Positions 25,001 to 37,980 of a stretch of 64,000 bases of DNA are shown in pieces (position 1 is the first letter of the stretch; every line of letters starts with the position of its first letter). The stretch is from Theocolax elegans (Eukaryota > Arthropoda > Insecta > Hymenoptera > Cerocephalidae). The notes beneath the pieces were generated by a model. It had not been told where the DNA came from and did no database searches. It saw only the letters and a list, made by a program, of their open reading frames with translations. Both the position numbers and the translations under genes were made by a program. The stretch spans positions 63,244,162 through 63,308,161 of the forward strand of contig CM047427.1 in NCBI GenBank assembly GCA_026168455.1. Reading direction: 5' to 3'.

Positions 25001-28000
25001 TTTATTTGAAATATATAAACTTTTGCTTTCGGCTGAACTTTGGATATTGAATATTGCCTAGAATATTCATTTTCATATTACTTTTCAGTTACATAAATAC
25101 GTATTTTGTAATTTACGGTGTAATAAAAAAAATGCGTAGACCGTCTTTAAATACGGTAGATAAGGTTACACCAAATTTCCCAAAAAAATGATATTATGTT
25201 CTTTGGTCTTGACATCATATAAATATAAAGATATTCATTTGTTGCTGCTTTACGAGCTAAGTAAAAATTATTGCAACTTTGAAAGGTGTGTAATTTGTAT
25301 TACTCGTACAGGTCTGAATATGTGTATTTACAAAACGTTTTGAAATATTTGCGTAGGATTTTTACAAGATAATGTAAAACAAATGTTAACTAGGTTACCG
25401 ATTTCCTTGTAAATCATATAGATGCATTCTATCATAAATAAACGTATATAAGAAAAGACGAGATAATTTAATCAAATATATTTTTAAATTGTTCGAAGAG
25501 TTTTTATAAACGATCGTGTATAATAATAAATTACCATATAAATCATTAAAATTATTTAGCCATGTATTAAAATTCCACTGTTTTAGTGTTTAAATATACT
25601 ATCTTTATACCAAATTTGATTTACGTAGACCTAATCAAGCTAACAATGAAAAAACTATAAAAGAATTTTGAAGAAGAAAAATTATAAGAAAAAATTAAAT
25701 GAATGAAAAATTTAATTGTTTGATACGAAAATTCAAAGACATGCTTTTAAAATGAAAATTACGAATAAAAAATATTTGACGATTTAGGTGGCTGAAACCA
25801 ATATTTATCCAAGGAAAAGCACACGACCTCAAGAGCGACGATCTTCACGATGCGCTCCCAACTGATGTTAGCGAACTGCTTGGCGGTCGCCTCGAAAAGT
25901 TAGCATCTTCGAGATAGCACCTTTCCAAACATTTGCAAAAACCATACATTAACTTTTATTTTGCTATTCTAGATATTGGAAAACCGAGGTGGAAAATGCG
26001 CGACAAAGCAACAGGAAACCGAAACTTGTTAACGCGATAAGAAAAGCATTTGGATGGTCATACTTTTATTATTCCGGGCACATGCTTATTTTGAGCTGCT
26101 TAAGGTATTTATTTATATGTGTTTCTAATGCAAATATTTTATTTTGATGAAAATGTTTGTAATCAATAAGCTTTGGAAATAAAAGAAAAAATTCAGAATC
26201 ATTATTTTTATGTGTTATTAAACGTTTATTCAATAATTCATTACTAATAATATTATTGAAAAATAAATTGTTATAGTTTACCAGAAATTTACCTCTTTAT
26301 GTTAAAGGCTACATTTTAATATTGATAAATAAAGATGGAAAAGTATGTTCAAGCGTGTAAATAAAATTGCAGGATATTACAGCCATTGGTGTTAGGCTTA
26401 CTGCTCCAGTACTTCATTCACGATTCAGAAACGACAAAAACTCAAGCTTACATTTATGCTTGTAGCCTAATACTACTAACCTTCTTGCACAGTCTACTGA
26501 AGCATCACATTGATTTAGATACCCTTGAAATCGGGATGCGACTGAGGATAGCTTGCTCTTCCCTTATTTATCGGAAGGTAACTTAACCATAGTCTTATTT
26601 TTTCGAAGCTAAATGCGTTTAACCATTTGCGTTCAAGAGTTGACCTTTTGTTTTTAGTGTTACTTTCTTATTTTGTTTTGTTTTCCTTGAAATCTAAATA
26701 AATGCAAATACTATTTACAAAAATTATTTAGTCAAATTTCTATATCTTAAAGTCAAACCAACGTAAATATTGAGTATTGAATAATAGTAGTAATCATTTG
26801 TACTTTTTAACAAATATTTTACTTTGTTTTATACATAGATTTTTATATTAAACAAAATATGCATATACAGTCTTAGTAAGAATCTGCACATTCAATCGCA
26901 TCAATAGACATGGATTAATATATAACATTTTTTTATTTCGCTATATATTTAGTATAACTTATATAAAATATCTCTCTGTGTAGTGCAGTATCGAATATGT
27001 TTTCTTCCAGGTCGTGAGATTGTCAAGCGTGTCGATGGGTGCAGCAACAGTCGGCCGAGTAGTAAATCTCTTGTCGAACGATGTCGCCAGATTTGATCCA
27101 CTCTTTATGTACTTACATTACATTTGGTTAACGCCGATTCAAGGATGCCTTATCACCTACCTTATTTGGCGCAACGTCCAGGTAGCTTCCATCGTTGGAG
27201 TTGTCATTATGGCTCTTGAAACTATTCCCGTCCAAAGTAATACCATTTTTTAATACATTTTTAATTTATGTCTGAGTATTAATTTGCCGGAAATTGCAGG
27301 CAATAACATTTTTAAGTATACATTGTCTTTTATCGTAGTAAACATTATTCTCTTCTTACGCGTTTTAGTTTAATAGGACAAGTAGAGAAGAAAGAAAGTA
27401 TTCGTATTCGTATTCAATACATAATATAACTATGTAGGTGTAGTTAGAATTATAACGGAAATATAAAAATTATTCTAGTTTACGTTGGCAAGATAACGTC
27501 AAGATTACGGGCGAAAATTGCAACCAAAACCGACGAAAGAGTTCGATTGATGAGCGAAATAATTAACGGAATTCACGTTATCAAAATGTACACCTGGGAA
27601 AAACCTTTTGAATGCCTCGTATCGCTCGCTAGAAGGTGAGGTAAATATCGTAAAATACACGCGCTCCGACAATTTTAACTTCATTTATCATTTTACGATT
27701 TACGTTTTTAACATTTTAATCAAATTTTTACGTACACTTTGGCATGATACTATGTCAATTATTTGTAAATAAAAATAATTATTTCAAAATCATTACACAT
27801 AATCTTAAAATCATATCATATTCAGTGTTTATGAAACTTCAATTCAAATGAAAACATGTCATAAGTAAAACAATTTATTAATTAATTTAGGTATGAAATC
27901 GACGTGATCACTAGTATGTCTTATCTAAGAGGTGTAACCATTGCTTCGAATGCTTTTGTCGATCGAACCTGCCTTTATTTCACGATAATGGCTTACGTTC

Positions 28001-31000
28001 TAGCTGGTAACGTTATATCAGCTGATAAAGTTTTTTCAATGGTGCAGTACTTTACGATTCTTCAAAATTTGTTAGCTTATAACTATCCACGAGCTATTTT
28101 TAATGCTGCGGAAGCTCGAGTCTCCATCAAACGGATCGAGGTGAACAATTTTGACTTAAGAAATATTTTATTTCTTTTTATCAATTTTTGATAATATTAA
28201 TGAAATTATTTTTTAATAACGATAATCAAGAATTTTATTTTTATTTATGGATATATATTTTTGTGAAACACATTTTTCTAAAATTAACGTTACTTTAATC
28301 GATTGTAACTCATTAACAAATAATATTGATATATATTTTAAAGCATTTATCAACAATGAAGCGTTTGAAATGATAGTAACTTTCGAAATATCCAGAAAAA
28401 AATTTTAAATTTTATTTTGATTGTATTAAATATGTACAATTTATTAATATTTAACGTATTCTTTATTATTAAATAAAAACGTCTTTACAAATTTGAAAAC
28501 AATGCTTGAATCTGTAAAGGAAGAAAAAGAGTATTAATCGACTAATAATAAAATATCGTCATTTGATTTGTTGTGACCGAAATATAGCGACTACTTGCAT
28601 GTCTCACTGATTAGGCCAATCAAGTAGTTATTCTCCGCTTTGTTGAAGCAGTTCTAGAATTACTTATATCACTATAAAAATTACTATCATTACTTACTTA
28701 GATTATTATAGAAAAACCTATTAGGAATAGACATACAACGTAATCCTTTATTTTAACAGAATTTTCTACTGTTGGACGAGATAAAAATAAAAGCACCATT
28801 ATTATCTGTAGAAGACAATGCCAGTATATCATTGAAAAGTGCAACTGCTTCGTGGACACCGAATACGATCACCAATACTCTTCATGATATAACTTCATAT
28901 TTTTCTCCGAAAAAATTGCACGTGATCGTCGGTCCCGTCGGCTCTGGGAAGGTATATCGCATCTATTTTATTTTAATATTGTTCTATAATAATTTTCATT
29001 TCTAACGGTAATATAATTAATCATAACTTGAAAAACATCATGATAATACAAAATTTAAAAATTTTTTAATAAAAAAAAATATAAGTTTGAAGCATAATTT
29101 TGACATCTATTGAACCGTTTATATATATACTACCAATATATCTTTATACTTGATAATCGTCTATATAAATTATCAATCTCAATTTAAGGGGATGTCGGGC
29201 TTGGAAAAAGGATATTCTTTATATATTTTGTAAACAAAACAATTAAGTTTGGAAAAGTCTCTTATATTAGGTTCTTATACATACTTTAATTAATGTATAA
29301 ATTATGGGTTTAAAGTTTATATCTTTCTTACTCAAACTTGAAATTTTTTTGTAACTTTCAATTGTAGATTGTGAAAGCATAGGTTAATTGTGCAAAGTAA
29401 TAATCAGAATTCGCGTTAAATCTTATTAGATTATGCATTTTTAGAGAACATCATAGAATTTCCATAGTTTAATCTGCATTAAGAAAGAATTTCTCCATTT
29501 CTACATTTGGATATAAAGAAAAAATTGAAACCTGTCGAATACAAGTAAACATTTAAATTTATAAACATAAATATCACGTGGAATTTGCAGACATATATAT
29601 ATATATGATAATACTCATATTTTAATATTTATTATGATATAAAACTTGAGATTTTTCGCTCTTGTACGAAGTCATGGTTCAATTAAATTTATAAATATAA
29701 TAACTATTAGAAGTTTTCTATAAATAAAGTTTTAATCACTTAGTATTCATCTATATGAAAATATAGACATATTAGTTTATATTTTTCGAATATAAATATA
29801 TTTACAACCTAACTGTATGTACGTATTACTATAGCGTCGGAAAATCGTATGTGTATATGTTATGTATTAAAGTCAACTGTATCTTGGCAAGAGTCATCGA
29901 CCTCTCTGAGATCGCAAATATTTCTACAATGTTGCAGAGCTCGTTACTGCAACTGATACTGGGCGAATTAAAGTCTTCGTCTGGCGACGTCAAGATCAAC
30001 GGTATTATATCGTACGCATCTCAACGTCCATGGATATTTCCTGGTACTTTGCGCGACAATGTCCTGTTCGACCAACCATACGATGAGACTCGATATCGTG
30101 CAGTTTTGCGCGCATGTGCCCTTGAACGAGATGTTGAAAGTTTACCTCACGGTGACCTCGTTCAGGTCGGTGAAAGAGGTTCAAACCTTAGTGGTGGACA
30201 GTCTGCTAGGCTTAATCTTGCTAGGTACATGATGTTAATTATTTCATTACTTTATTTTTCTAATACCTACGACTTTATTTTAAAAGTTTCGTATTACTGT
30301 ATTATACAAGTATAATAATTTATGTATAACGATAGATAGGATATTTCACAAAAAATTACATTTCGGCGACAATATAATTACAGTATAAATTATAAACATA
30401 TTCATATTTTTACAATAAATACGTGAATAAACTTGTAGAGTATTCTTTGACTATTCTGAATTATCAGATAACACTTAAATTAATCGTACTTATAGTATTT
30501 ACGGTATTTATTATCAAAAGTTCACAGGTGAATTTAATTAGTTATTCGGACACTCAAAATAAAATTCACGCTGCATATTTTAACCGAAGTTTCAGGAATA
30601 AAATAGTATACTATAAAATTAACAAACGCTACTGTTTATTTGAATATTTAAAAATCGTAACATGCATTGCGGATTGTGATGAATAATTAAATAAGAAAAT
30701 ACACATCGTTCCTGTACATTATCAAATTAATGGAACATTGCAGCGCAAAAAATATTTACAATTTTAAACACATTGTCAGATTTATGTAAGAGTGTACAGA
30801 TCAAGTTTGCCTTATCTGAAATATACTTAAATATTTCTTTTTACATTTTTAGAGCAGTTTATAAAGACGCAGACATTTATATTTTCGATGATCCGTTTTC
30901 TGCTGTAGATGCGAGAGTGTGCAAATGTTTATTTAATGACTGCATCAATGGCTATCTGAAAGATAAAACTAGAATATTCGTGACGTATCAAGTTCAGTGT

Positions 31001-34000
31001 TTAAAGGAAGCTGACACTGTTATTCTGTTAAATAATGTGAGTTAATTTACACCTATTATTTTGAAACTGTGACATCAAAAACAGGAATACTATTTTATAA
31101 GTTTTTACATCGTAATAAAATAATTAGATTTTCATGTATTTTAATACATAACTCTTATTTTCGTCTTAGGGCAAAATAGAATTTCAGGGAAAATTCACTG
31201 ATTTTTCTAAAAAAGATTTGCAATTTCTACATGTTTCCTCGGAGGAGGAAACGAAAGAACCGACTCAGGAAATTCTAGAAAATAAGAATGTATCAAACAT
31301 TAATCAAGATGGTATTTTATCAAAATTAGCGCAGATTGACAAAGATATTGAAAAAGGCTCACCAGAGGCAGAAGAGCTCATTGCAAAAGGAAAGATGAAC
31401 ACTTCAATTTTTTCAAAATATTTTAAAAATAGAAATTCGTGCTTTTTCCTGATATCTACGGTTTTAGTATTCATCCTTGCACAAATAATTAGAAGTGGAT
31501 CAGATTATTGGTTGGCATATTGGTACATATTTTTTACAATAATATTTATGTAAATGTTAAAGATCTTTAAATGCCTACAGATTAAAATTTTGACACATTA
31601 AATTCACAAAAGTTTTATAGAAAATTATGTAAGATTCTGAAATAACTTTTAATCAAATTTATAGAAAAATTTTGCTTTTTTACGTGGCAAATTTGTACAA
31701 AATTAAATATTATTATTAAATTATTTGTATTTACACAGGACTCATTCCGAAGAATTACGATTTGAAGCGCTTAAAACTATTACATCAAGTTCGACGATGA
31801 ATCCTGCAAATACGACTGAAATTATGTTATCAAACGCAACATCTACTACAACTTTAGAATTAATTCTTAGTACAACAGAAAATATAATGACTAGTACAAC
31901 GGAAAATATAATTACTAGTACAACGGAAAATATAATTACTAGTACAACGGAAAATATAATTACTAGTACAACGGAAAGCTTAATGACTAATACGACCGAA
32001 AATGTATTGTTAAATACAATAACAAATGCAGTACTAAATACAACGAACAATTTATTAACAACTGCAAAAGAAAATTTATTATCAGATACAACTGAACAAA
32101 TTTTATCCACTTCAACGACTAACGCAATATTAAATTTGACGACAAATATTTTGTCTAATGTTACCGAAAATGTATTACTAAATACAACTCCGAATTCTTT
32201 ATCAAGTACAGTTGATAATTTATTATTAAATACGTCAGGCACTGCAATATTAAAGACAAATGAGAACTTATCAATTTCAACTACGATTGAAAATTTATTG
32301 CCAAGTAGAGCAGAAAAATTAGTATCGAATCTGAATGAGATGTTTAATGAATCGTTGGTTACCAGTGCATATACAGAATTATCTGATTATTTGGATCTCG
32401 ATGTAGCACTAATAATTTACGGTTGCATACTTTTGGGATGTGTAGTCTCAGCAGTAAGCAAGTGTCTTTTATTCTTCAAGATTTGCATGAACTCGAGCAA
32501 GAATATTCACAACACTATGTTCTCGTGTGTTTTAAAAGCACCTAAGTGGTTTTTCGATAAGCAAACTTCCGGTAAGATATAAGATAAAAATTTTTAGAAT
32601 ATTGAATAGAATAAATTGTAACATATTGGCAATGCAATTCAAGTAGAAACTTTCATAAAATTTTATTGATATTGGTGTAGATAATTTATTTATTAATGTT
32701 TGTTTACAAAAAATTTTTTCGTATTGTAATTTCAATATTTATTGTTCAACTTACATGGAAAGTGTTTTAGTATACATTTGCTTAGCTTTGTTTCAGGACA
32801 AATTCTCAATCGTTTCTCTAAAGACACTGGAGCAATGGATGAGATTTTACCCGTTACCATGTACGAGTCAATTGAAGTATTCTCAATAATTTTGGGTATC
32901 GTAATTCAAGTTCTTATTATCAATTGGTGGTCGCTCCTACCGATGATTCTGACCGGTTATCTTTATTGGAAGATCAGAAATTTTTATGTACCAACTGCGT
33001 ATGAAATTAAACGACTTGAAGGTGCAGGTAATGTAAACGAACTGCAAAGTAATAATTATTAATTTCTACGGTAATTCATGATAATAATTTGGTTTTAATT
33101 TAATTCTAAGTTTAAAAAATCATAATACGTATTTTATTTGTATAAATAGAAAAATAAAGAATAAAATAAAAAAATAAAGTGAACGAAATGTGCAGGTAAA
33201 AGCCCAGTACTATCACACGTAACAGCTTCATTGGATGGTTTAGTAACAATACGTTCGAGTCGTGGACAAACTGCAATGTGTCGACAATTCGATGTACGTC
33301 AAGATTTGCACACGCGAGCACACTACTTGGGTATCGCCGTAGCTTCGGCATTTGGTCTTTGGCTTGATCTCGTATCCGTCATTTTAGTCAGTTTCGTTAC
33401 TCTTGGTTCCCTTTTTACCGACAAATCCAATACTTTTGCTGGCGGTGTTGGCTTGGCCATTACACAGGTATGTAAAACTTAAACTTTTCTTGCACATTTC
33501 AATTTTTATCTCTATTTTTTTATTTAAGGGGATATCGAACTCAGAAAATGGTCATTTTTAATATTTTTTTATAAACAAATTTCCGAAAAATTCCTGAATG
33601 CCTGAACAAATTTATTTTTTATTAAAAAATCAAAACGTCATGCCCTCGCTTTTGTTTTAAACTACCATATCAATTTTTTCAGATTTTTAAGGAGCTGGCA
33701 TATCCGGTAGGTTACTGACTGAGCAAAAAAAGAGAATTACATTTATTTTAAAAAATACGCAATTTTATACAAAATCCGAATACAGAAGCACTAGATAATT
33801 AAATAATAAATCATTCTACAAAATTACAGGTCAATACGACAAAGACACTCTAAAAAATTTCTGCACCGAAAATGTAGGATTATCCTTAAATTTTCTGAAT
33901 GTGTCTTTGTTGTATTGACTTGAAACTTTGTAGAATGATTTATTATTTTATTATTTAGCGCTTCTGTATTCGGGTTTTGCATAAAATTGCATATTTTTTT

Positions 34001-36207
34001 AAATAACTGTAATAATTACCTTTTTTGGCTCGGTCGGTAATCCATCGGGTAAGCCACCCCCTTAAATCAATATTTTCAACATAATTCTTATGTTGAAAGG
34101 TGTAGATCCCTGTAACTTGGGTCCGACATCCCGTTAAATTAATAATCTTTATAATTGTTTCATTAATTTCTTTTGCAGTATTAATAATTAAAGTATATTT
34201 TTCAACTATATTTCAACTATATGTTTATTCATGCATGCAGATATTGATGCTTTGCGGAATGTTACAACGAGGCATTCGTCAGACGGCCGAGACAACCACG
34301 CAAATGACAAGCGTTGAGCGCATACTGCAGTTCACTCAACTCGAGCAAGAAGATAGCGACGGTTTAAAACCACCAAGTGGTTGGCCGAGTGGTGGTAAAA
34401 TCGAATTCCGACAGTTTTCTCTGTGCCATTCGAAAAATGACGAGCCTATTCTAAGAAATGTTAATCTCATTATTGAACCTGGAGCTAAAGTGAGTCTTTT
34501 TAAGATGAAAAAATAAATTGACAACATTTTTTAAGTTTTATTTATCATTATAATATGTTGGATTCTTATTGAATAAGAATATCTTGATCTTAACATCATA
34601 TATGTATTTTTTTATTTCGCGAATCATATTTTACCCAATGCATTTGCAATCTGTTAAGTTGATGTGTTTTAGTAGGCATTTGAAAAATGACAATAATGTG
34701 ACATAAGATATGTAAAGGTGATTCAATCAATTGTTGCAGGTAGGAATAGTAGGTCGTACAGGAGCAGGTAAATCGTCGTTGATCTCAGCATTGTTCCGAC
34801 TAGCTCACATAGAAGGTCAGGTACTTATCGACGATATCGATATTAGCGGTATTGGGTTATACGAAATGCGTAAGCGTATTGCTATAATACCTCAAGAACC
34901 AGTGCTATTTTCTGCTTCGTTACGGGATAATCTAGATCCCTTTCACGAGTTCGAGAACACGCAACTTTGGGCAGCTCTCGAGGATGTTGAACTTCATAAA
35001 GCTTTCGTACCTCTCGATCATCCTATTGAGTGTGGTGGTCGAAATTTAAGGTAATGCACGGACAAAGTGTCTACAATACTTACTTTTTAATATTTATCCA
35101 AAATAACCGGTTAAAGATAATTTTAAAAATGTACAAATTTTTTTCGGTTCAATACTATGTTTCCTAATACACACGAAGAAGCTATTAATACGTTTGATAT
35201 TACTACAGCGGCGGTCAGCGTCAACTTCTTTGTTTGGCTCGAGCAATTGTGAAAAAAACACGAATTTTAGTACTAGATGAGGCAACAGCAAACGTTGACC
35301 CAGCCACAGATGCATTAATACGTAAAACAATACGGAACAAGTTTCAAGACTGTACAGTTTTGACTGTAGCTCACAGACTAGAATCTGTCATTGATAATGA
35401 TAAAATACTCGTAATAGAAGATGGTGAGATTGTCGAGTATGAACATCCGTATACGCTTTTAAAAAATGAAAATGGACAATTATATAGAATGGCGAAATTA
35501 ACAGGCGCTACAATGTTCGAACATTTAAGCAACGTAGCACAGGAGGTACATATTTTACTTTTATAATGTAAAATATAATCTTTTAATCGCATGTAATTTA
35601 TCTTTAATTAGAAAACTTAATCTAAATATTGCATTCCATTATTATGTAACAGTATCCCAAAACTATGAAAATAATGATGTATAACTCTGAATAAAAGAGT
35701 AGTTTTGGAAGTTTAAATTCAAAACTTTTTTATTTATTAATTTAAGATATTAAAAGTTTCTTATAGTAATTAATTGTTTCTAAGTTTCTTAAGGCTTTAA
35801 AATCTTATTATCAATGAAATATTAACAATTATTTATTAAATAAATTTGTAAGTTAATATATTATATTTAACACAATTTCTAATATTTTTGAGTAAAATTT
35901 ATGAATCTTTAAACTTTATTTAAATTTAATTTAATAAGTATTAATAAAGTTTAATAACTTAAATAAATTTTGCATAAATTTTAAAACATTAATAATTAGA
36001 ATAATAATCTTAATTAAGCTGATTAATTTAATTACTTCATTAAATTCAATTTAATAATTAAAACTATTTTTATTTTATTTACAGACGTATTTAAGGCTGA
36101 AAAATCAATTATCTTCCACTAGTGTTATAGAAGAACGAGCAAATACAAATGGAGTTGTGAAAAATAACGATATTCTCGAAACTGATGAGAAATCAGTAGA
36201 TAATTAA
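22004..36207 (+). CDS. ABCC4/MRP4-like multidrug-resistance ABC transporter
   Basis: Eighteen exons join in frame into about 1507 residues: 22004-22074, 25788-25898, 25973-26104, 26373-26577, 27011-27236, 27479-27635, 27891-28140, 28760-28951, 29938-30224, 30853-31036, 31170-31522, 31739-32571, 32797-33027, 33196-33467, 34241-34489, 34740-35050, 35209-35545, 36085-36207. Layout is TMD1-NBD1-TMD2-NBD2 without TMD0, as in short MRPs that export cyclic nucleotides and conjugates. NBD1 has Walker A GPVGSGKSS (about 442), LSGGQ (about 532) and Walker [13 protein letters not shown]; its H-loop His is Tyr589 and its catalytic Glu is Asp. NBD2 is intact: [33 protein letters not shown]. The first extracellular loop of TMD2 is hugely expanded (see separate entry), which explains most of the excess over about 1325 residues in human ABCC4. 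Paralogues are common in insects, so exact orthology is not claimed. Confidence 0.93.
24089..24242. mobile_element. short inverted-repeat element (MITE-like)
   Basis: GAGTTGAGAACAATTTGCCG (starting at 24089) is repeated inverted at the other end (ending near 24240), with arms of about 32 bp extending through GATGTTYCGGRCG and a spacer of about 90 bp. There is no coding content. It is a MITE or the scarred junction of two copies of a longer repeat; no target duplication was recognised. Confidence 0.55.
24690..24790. promoter_or_regulatory. CpG-dense patch inside ABCC4-like intron 1
   Basis: A local run of CpG dinucleotides within AT-rich intronic DNA. This resembles other promoter patches in the window and could drive an alternative first exon, but no coding alternative exon was found. 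Confidence 0.25.
29184..29260 (+). mobile_element. terminal fragment of the TTAA-ended MITE family
   Basis: TTAAGGGGATGTCGGGCTTG matches the end of the element at 33524 and the right ends of copies at 57.2 kb. The opposite end was not found downstream, so this is a truncated or decayed copy in intron 8 of the ABCC4-like gene. Confidence 0.45.
31741..32400 (+). other. region encoding the expanded Thr/Asn/Ser-rich extracellular loop of the transporter
   Basis: Within one exon, about 220 residues lie between the first membrane helix of TMD2 (ending near Tyr-Trp, 31522) and the next helix ([15 protein letters not shown], from about 32403). The region is dominated by Thr, Asn, Ser, Leu and Glu and carries ten Asn-X-Ser/Thr sequons by eye. 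In human ABCC4 the equivalent glycosylated loop is only a few dozen residues. The frame is uninterrupted and flanked by normal splice sites, so it is real coding sequence rather than a retained intron. Confidence 0.8.
31869..31988 (+). repeat. coding 24-bp minisatellite, five units
   Basis: Five head-to-tail 24-bp units of the form AGTACAACGGAAAATATAAT plus KACT encode repeats of the eight residues TENIITST. The three central units are identical; the first and last have diverged. Further degenerate units continue downstream ([12 protein letters not shown]). The period is a multiple of three, so copy-number change keeps the frame. Confidence 0.9.
33524..34137. mobile_element. TTAA-ended MITE (piggyBac-type ends) in ABCC4-like intron 14
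   Basis: The element starts TTAAGGGGATATCGAACT and ends GGGTCCGACATCCCGTTAA, giving imperfect terminal inverted repeats bounded by TTAA on both sides, the target used by piggyBac-family transposons. It encodes nothing. Its two ends match separate ends of the copies near 56.6-57.2 kb and 63.7-64.0 kb. A second TTAA-bounded foldback lies inside it. Confidence 0.7.
33687..34065. mobile_element. nested palindromic foldback element bounded by TTAA
   Basis: Between TTAAGGAGCTGGC and GCCACCCCCTTAA the two halves are inverted copies. The best-paired part (about 33742-33860 against 33889-34013) holds CCGAATACAGAAGC and AATAATAAATCATTCTACAAA in both arms, close to 90 percent identical by eye. It looks like a MITE inserted into another MITE. 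In the pre-mRNA it would fold into a hairpin with arms over 100 nt. Confidence 0.75.
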
Positions 36208-37980
36208 GCCATAATTATTATAATTATTGTATATCATATGCATAAATGTGATGAATTTTCTACATTTTACTTACTCTTGAAGACTACTCAAGTCTATAGA
36301 TTATAAGTGTATATTTCTAAGTATAATGCATAATTCAAAATTATACCAGACATAAGAAAACATATAGTTTTCATAAGATATGAACGTTTAAGAAGAATGT
36401 AAAAAATTATATATAAAGATGAAACATAACTTGATTAAAAAACATATTGATGTATTATTTAACTCCGTCGAATATACAAAAAAAACATGATATCAACAAC
36501 TGCTAAAAAGTAAGATTTAAAAATGTTCCAGATGATTCTCGACATATTTAATTAATAATCCTTTCAAAATATAAATTAATTGTATAAAGAATTGTTCATA
36601 AATTGAATAAGGTTTAAAAATATTTAAGATAATAATAAGATAAGTATTATTTTGCGTAAGAAACAATAATTTTTATTTATATTTTATTTAATAATCATGT
36701 AAGAAATAGAAAATGCAAATATACAATTTTATACAAATAATTAAATAATTTATACAAGATATATGGAAGTAAAAAAACCACTGCCAATTCAATGGCACGT
36801 CGTTTTCTCAAAATTAATGTATCGCTCCTATATGTAATATATTTTGCTAATATGAAATTTAATTAAGCATAATAAATTTATCGAATATTTTTGATAAAAG
36901 AAATATCAAAATAAATTTCCATAAAAATTGAAGTTACCTACTAATATAGTACAAAATAAAATTGTTTCAAAAAACAACATTTTATATTACCATTTTCTCT
37001 CATGAACCACTTAATGAACGCATTAGTTTCAGAAATATGAGTAAATCAAAAAGTTCTTTAAAAATATGTAGAACTCAATTACTTTGCTAATTATAAATCT
37101 TTTTAGCCAAAAAAATGTAGGGATCGTTGTTATCATGACTATCTTTTTCCAAAATTTCTATAGCGAATGAAATAAAAACTTTCTCTACTCAAAAATGTTT
37201 GCCATAGAAAACTCAATTTTTTCGGGTTTTATTTTGTTTATTAAAAACTAGTCGATAGAATTACTTGAAATTTTAAAGTTATAATAAATTGAAATAAAAA
37301 CAGTTTTTTCTCAATCATTTGAAAGCTACTAGAGATAATTTGATCAATCCGAATCAAGAGCAGATTTTTTATTCTCTACAAAGTGCTATATTATTCGCAA
37401 AAGTTGCAACATTCAAATTTGTTAAATATAAAATTTTTGAAAAATCGAAAATTGACTACTTATAACAAAAGCAAATCTATAGACCCAAAAACAAATTTTT
37501 TCCCAAATCCGGAAATCAAAAGAAAACTATATACTTATATAGGGATATAATCGATAAAGTATAGTTTAAAAAAATATGGCGGTCCGCGGTGTACATGCAT
37601 AAACACAGCACACACTCATCCATAACAAACATTTTTACGTGTTTAGACATATATAGAGATCTCTATACTTCTAACATGTTAGTACATCGAAAAATTATTA
37701 CGAAACTACAAAATCTATTTAAATTTATAAAATTATATATTTAAATATTTTCTATTATAATATTAAAACTCAATTTATTTATTGCTCCACAAAAAATTAA
37801 AATAAAACAATAAAATTATAGTATTAATAATTTTTAATATTCGATGTATAAAAAATTTATTTTTTCAAATTTAGTAATTTAATTTACTCATAAGTTGTTA
37901 CACATTCTACATAAGTAATAACAATACTATAGGTATGATGGTAAGTATCAAGTTGTCGTTCTATCTAAATTTCGTATAAA
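36208..37980. other. 3' UTR and intergenic AT-rich DNA
   Basis: Downstream of the ABCC4-like stop there is no coding signature. The part from about 37050 to 37600 differs in texture from its surroundings and may be an old interspersed repeat, but no ends or coding remnants could be fixed. Confidence 0.45.

Larger units (their letters stand above)
22075..25787 (+). other. intron 1 of the ABCC4-like gene
   Basis: A 3.7-kb intron (phase 2) without coding signature. It contains an inverted repeat at 24089-24242 and a CpG-dense patch at about 24690-24790 (CGCGATCGAGCGCGCGCGC) that could be an internal promoter. Confidence 0.7.

Noticed and set aside
31742..32242. 166-codon minus-strand open frame rich in Val, Phe and Ile
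   Set aside because: It is the antisense shadow of the Thr/Asn repeat in the transporter exon; the repeat has no stops on either strand.
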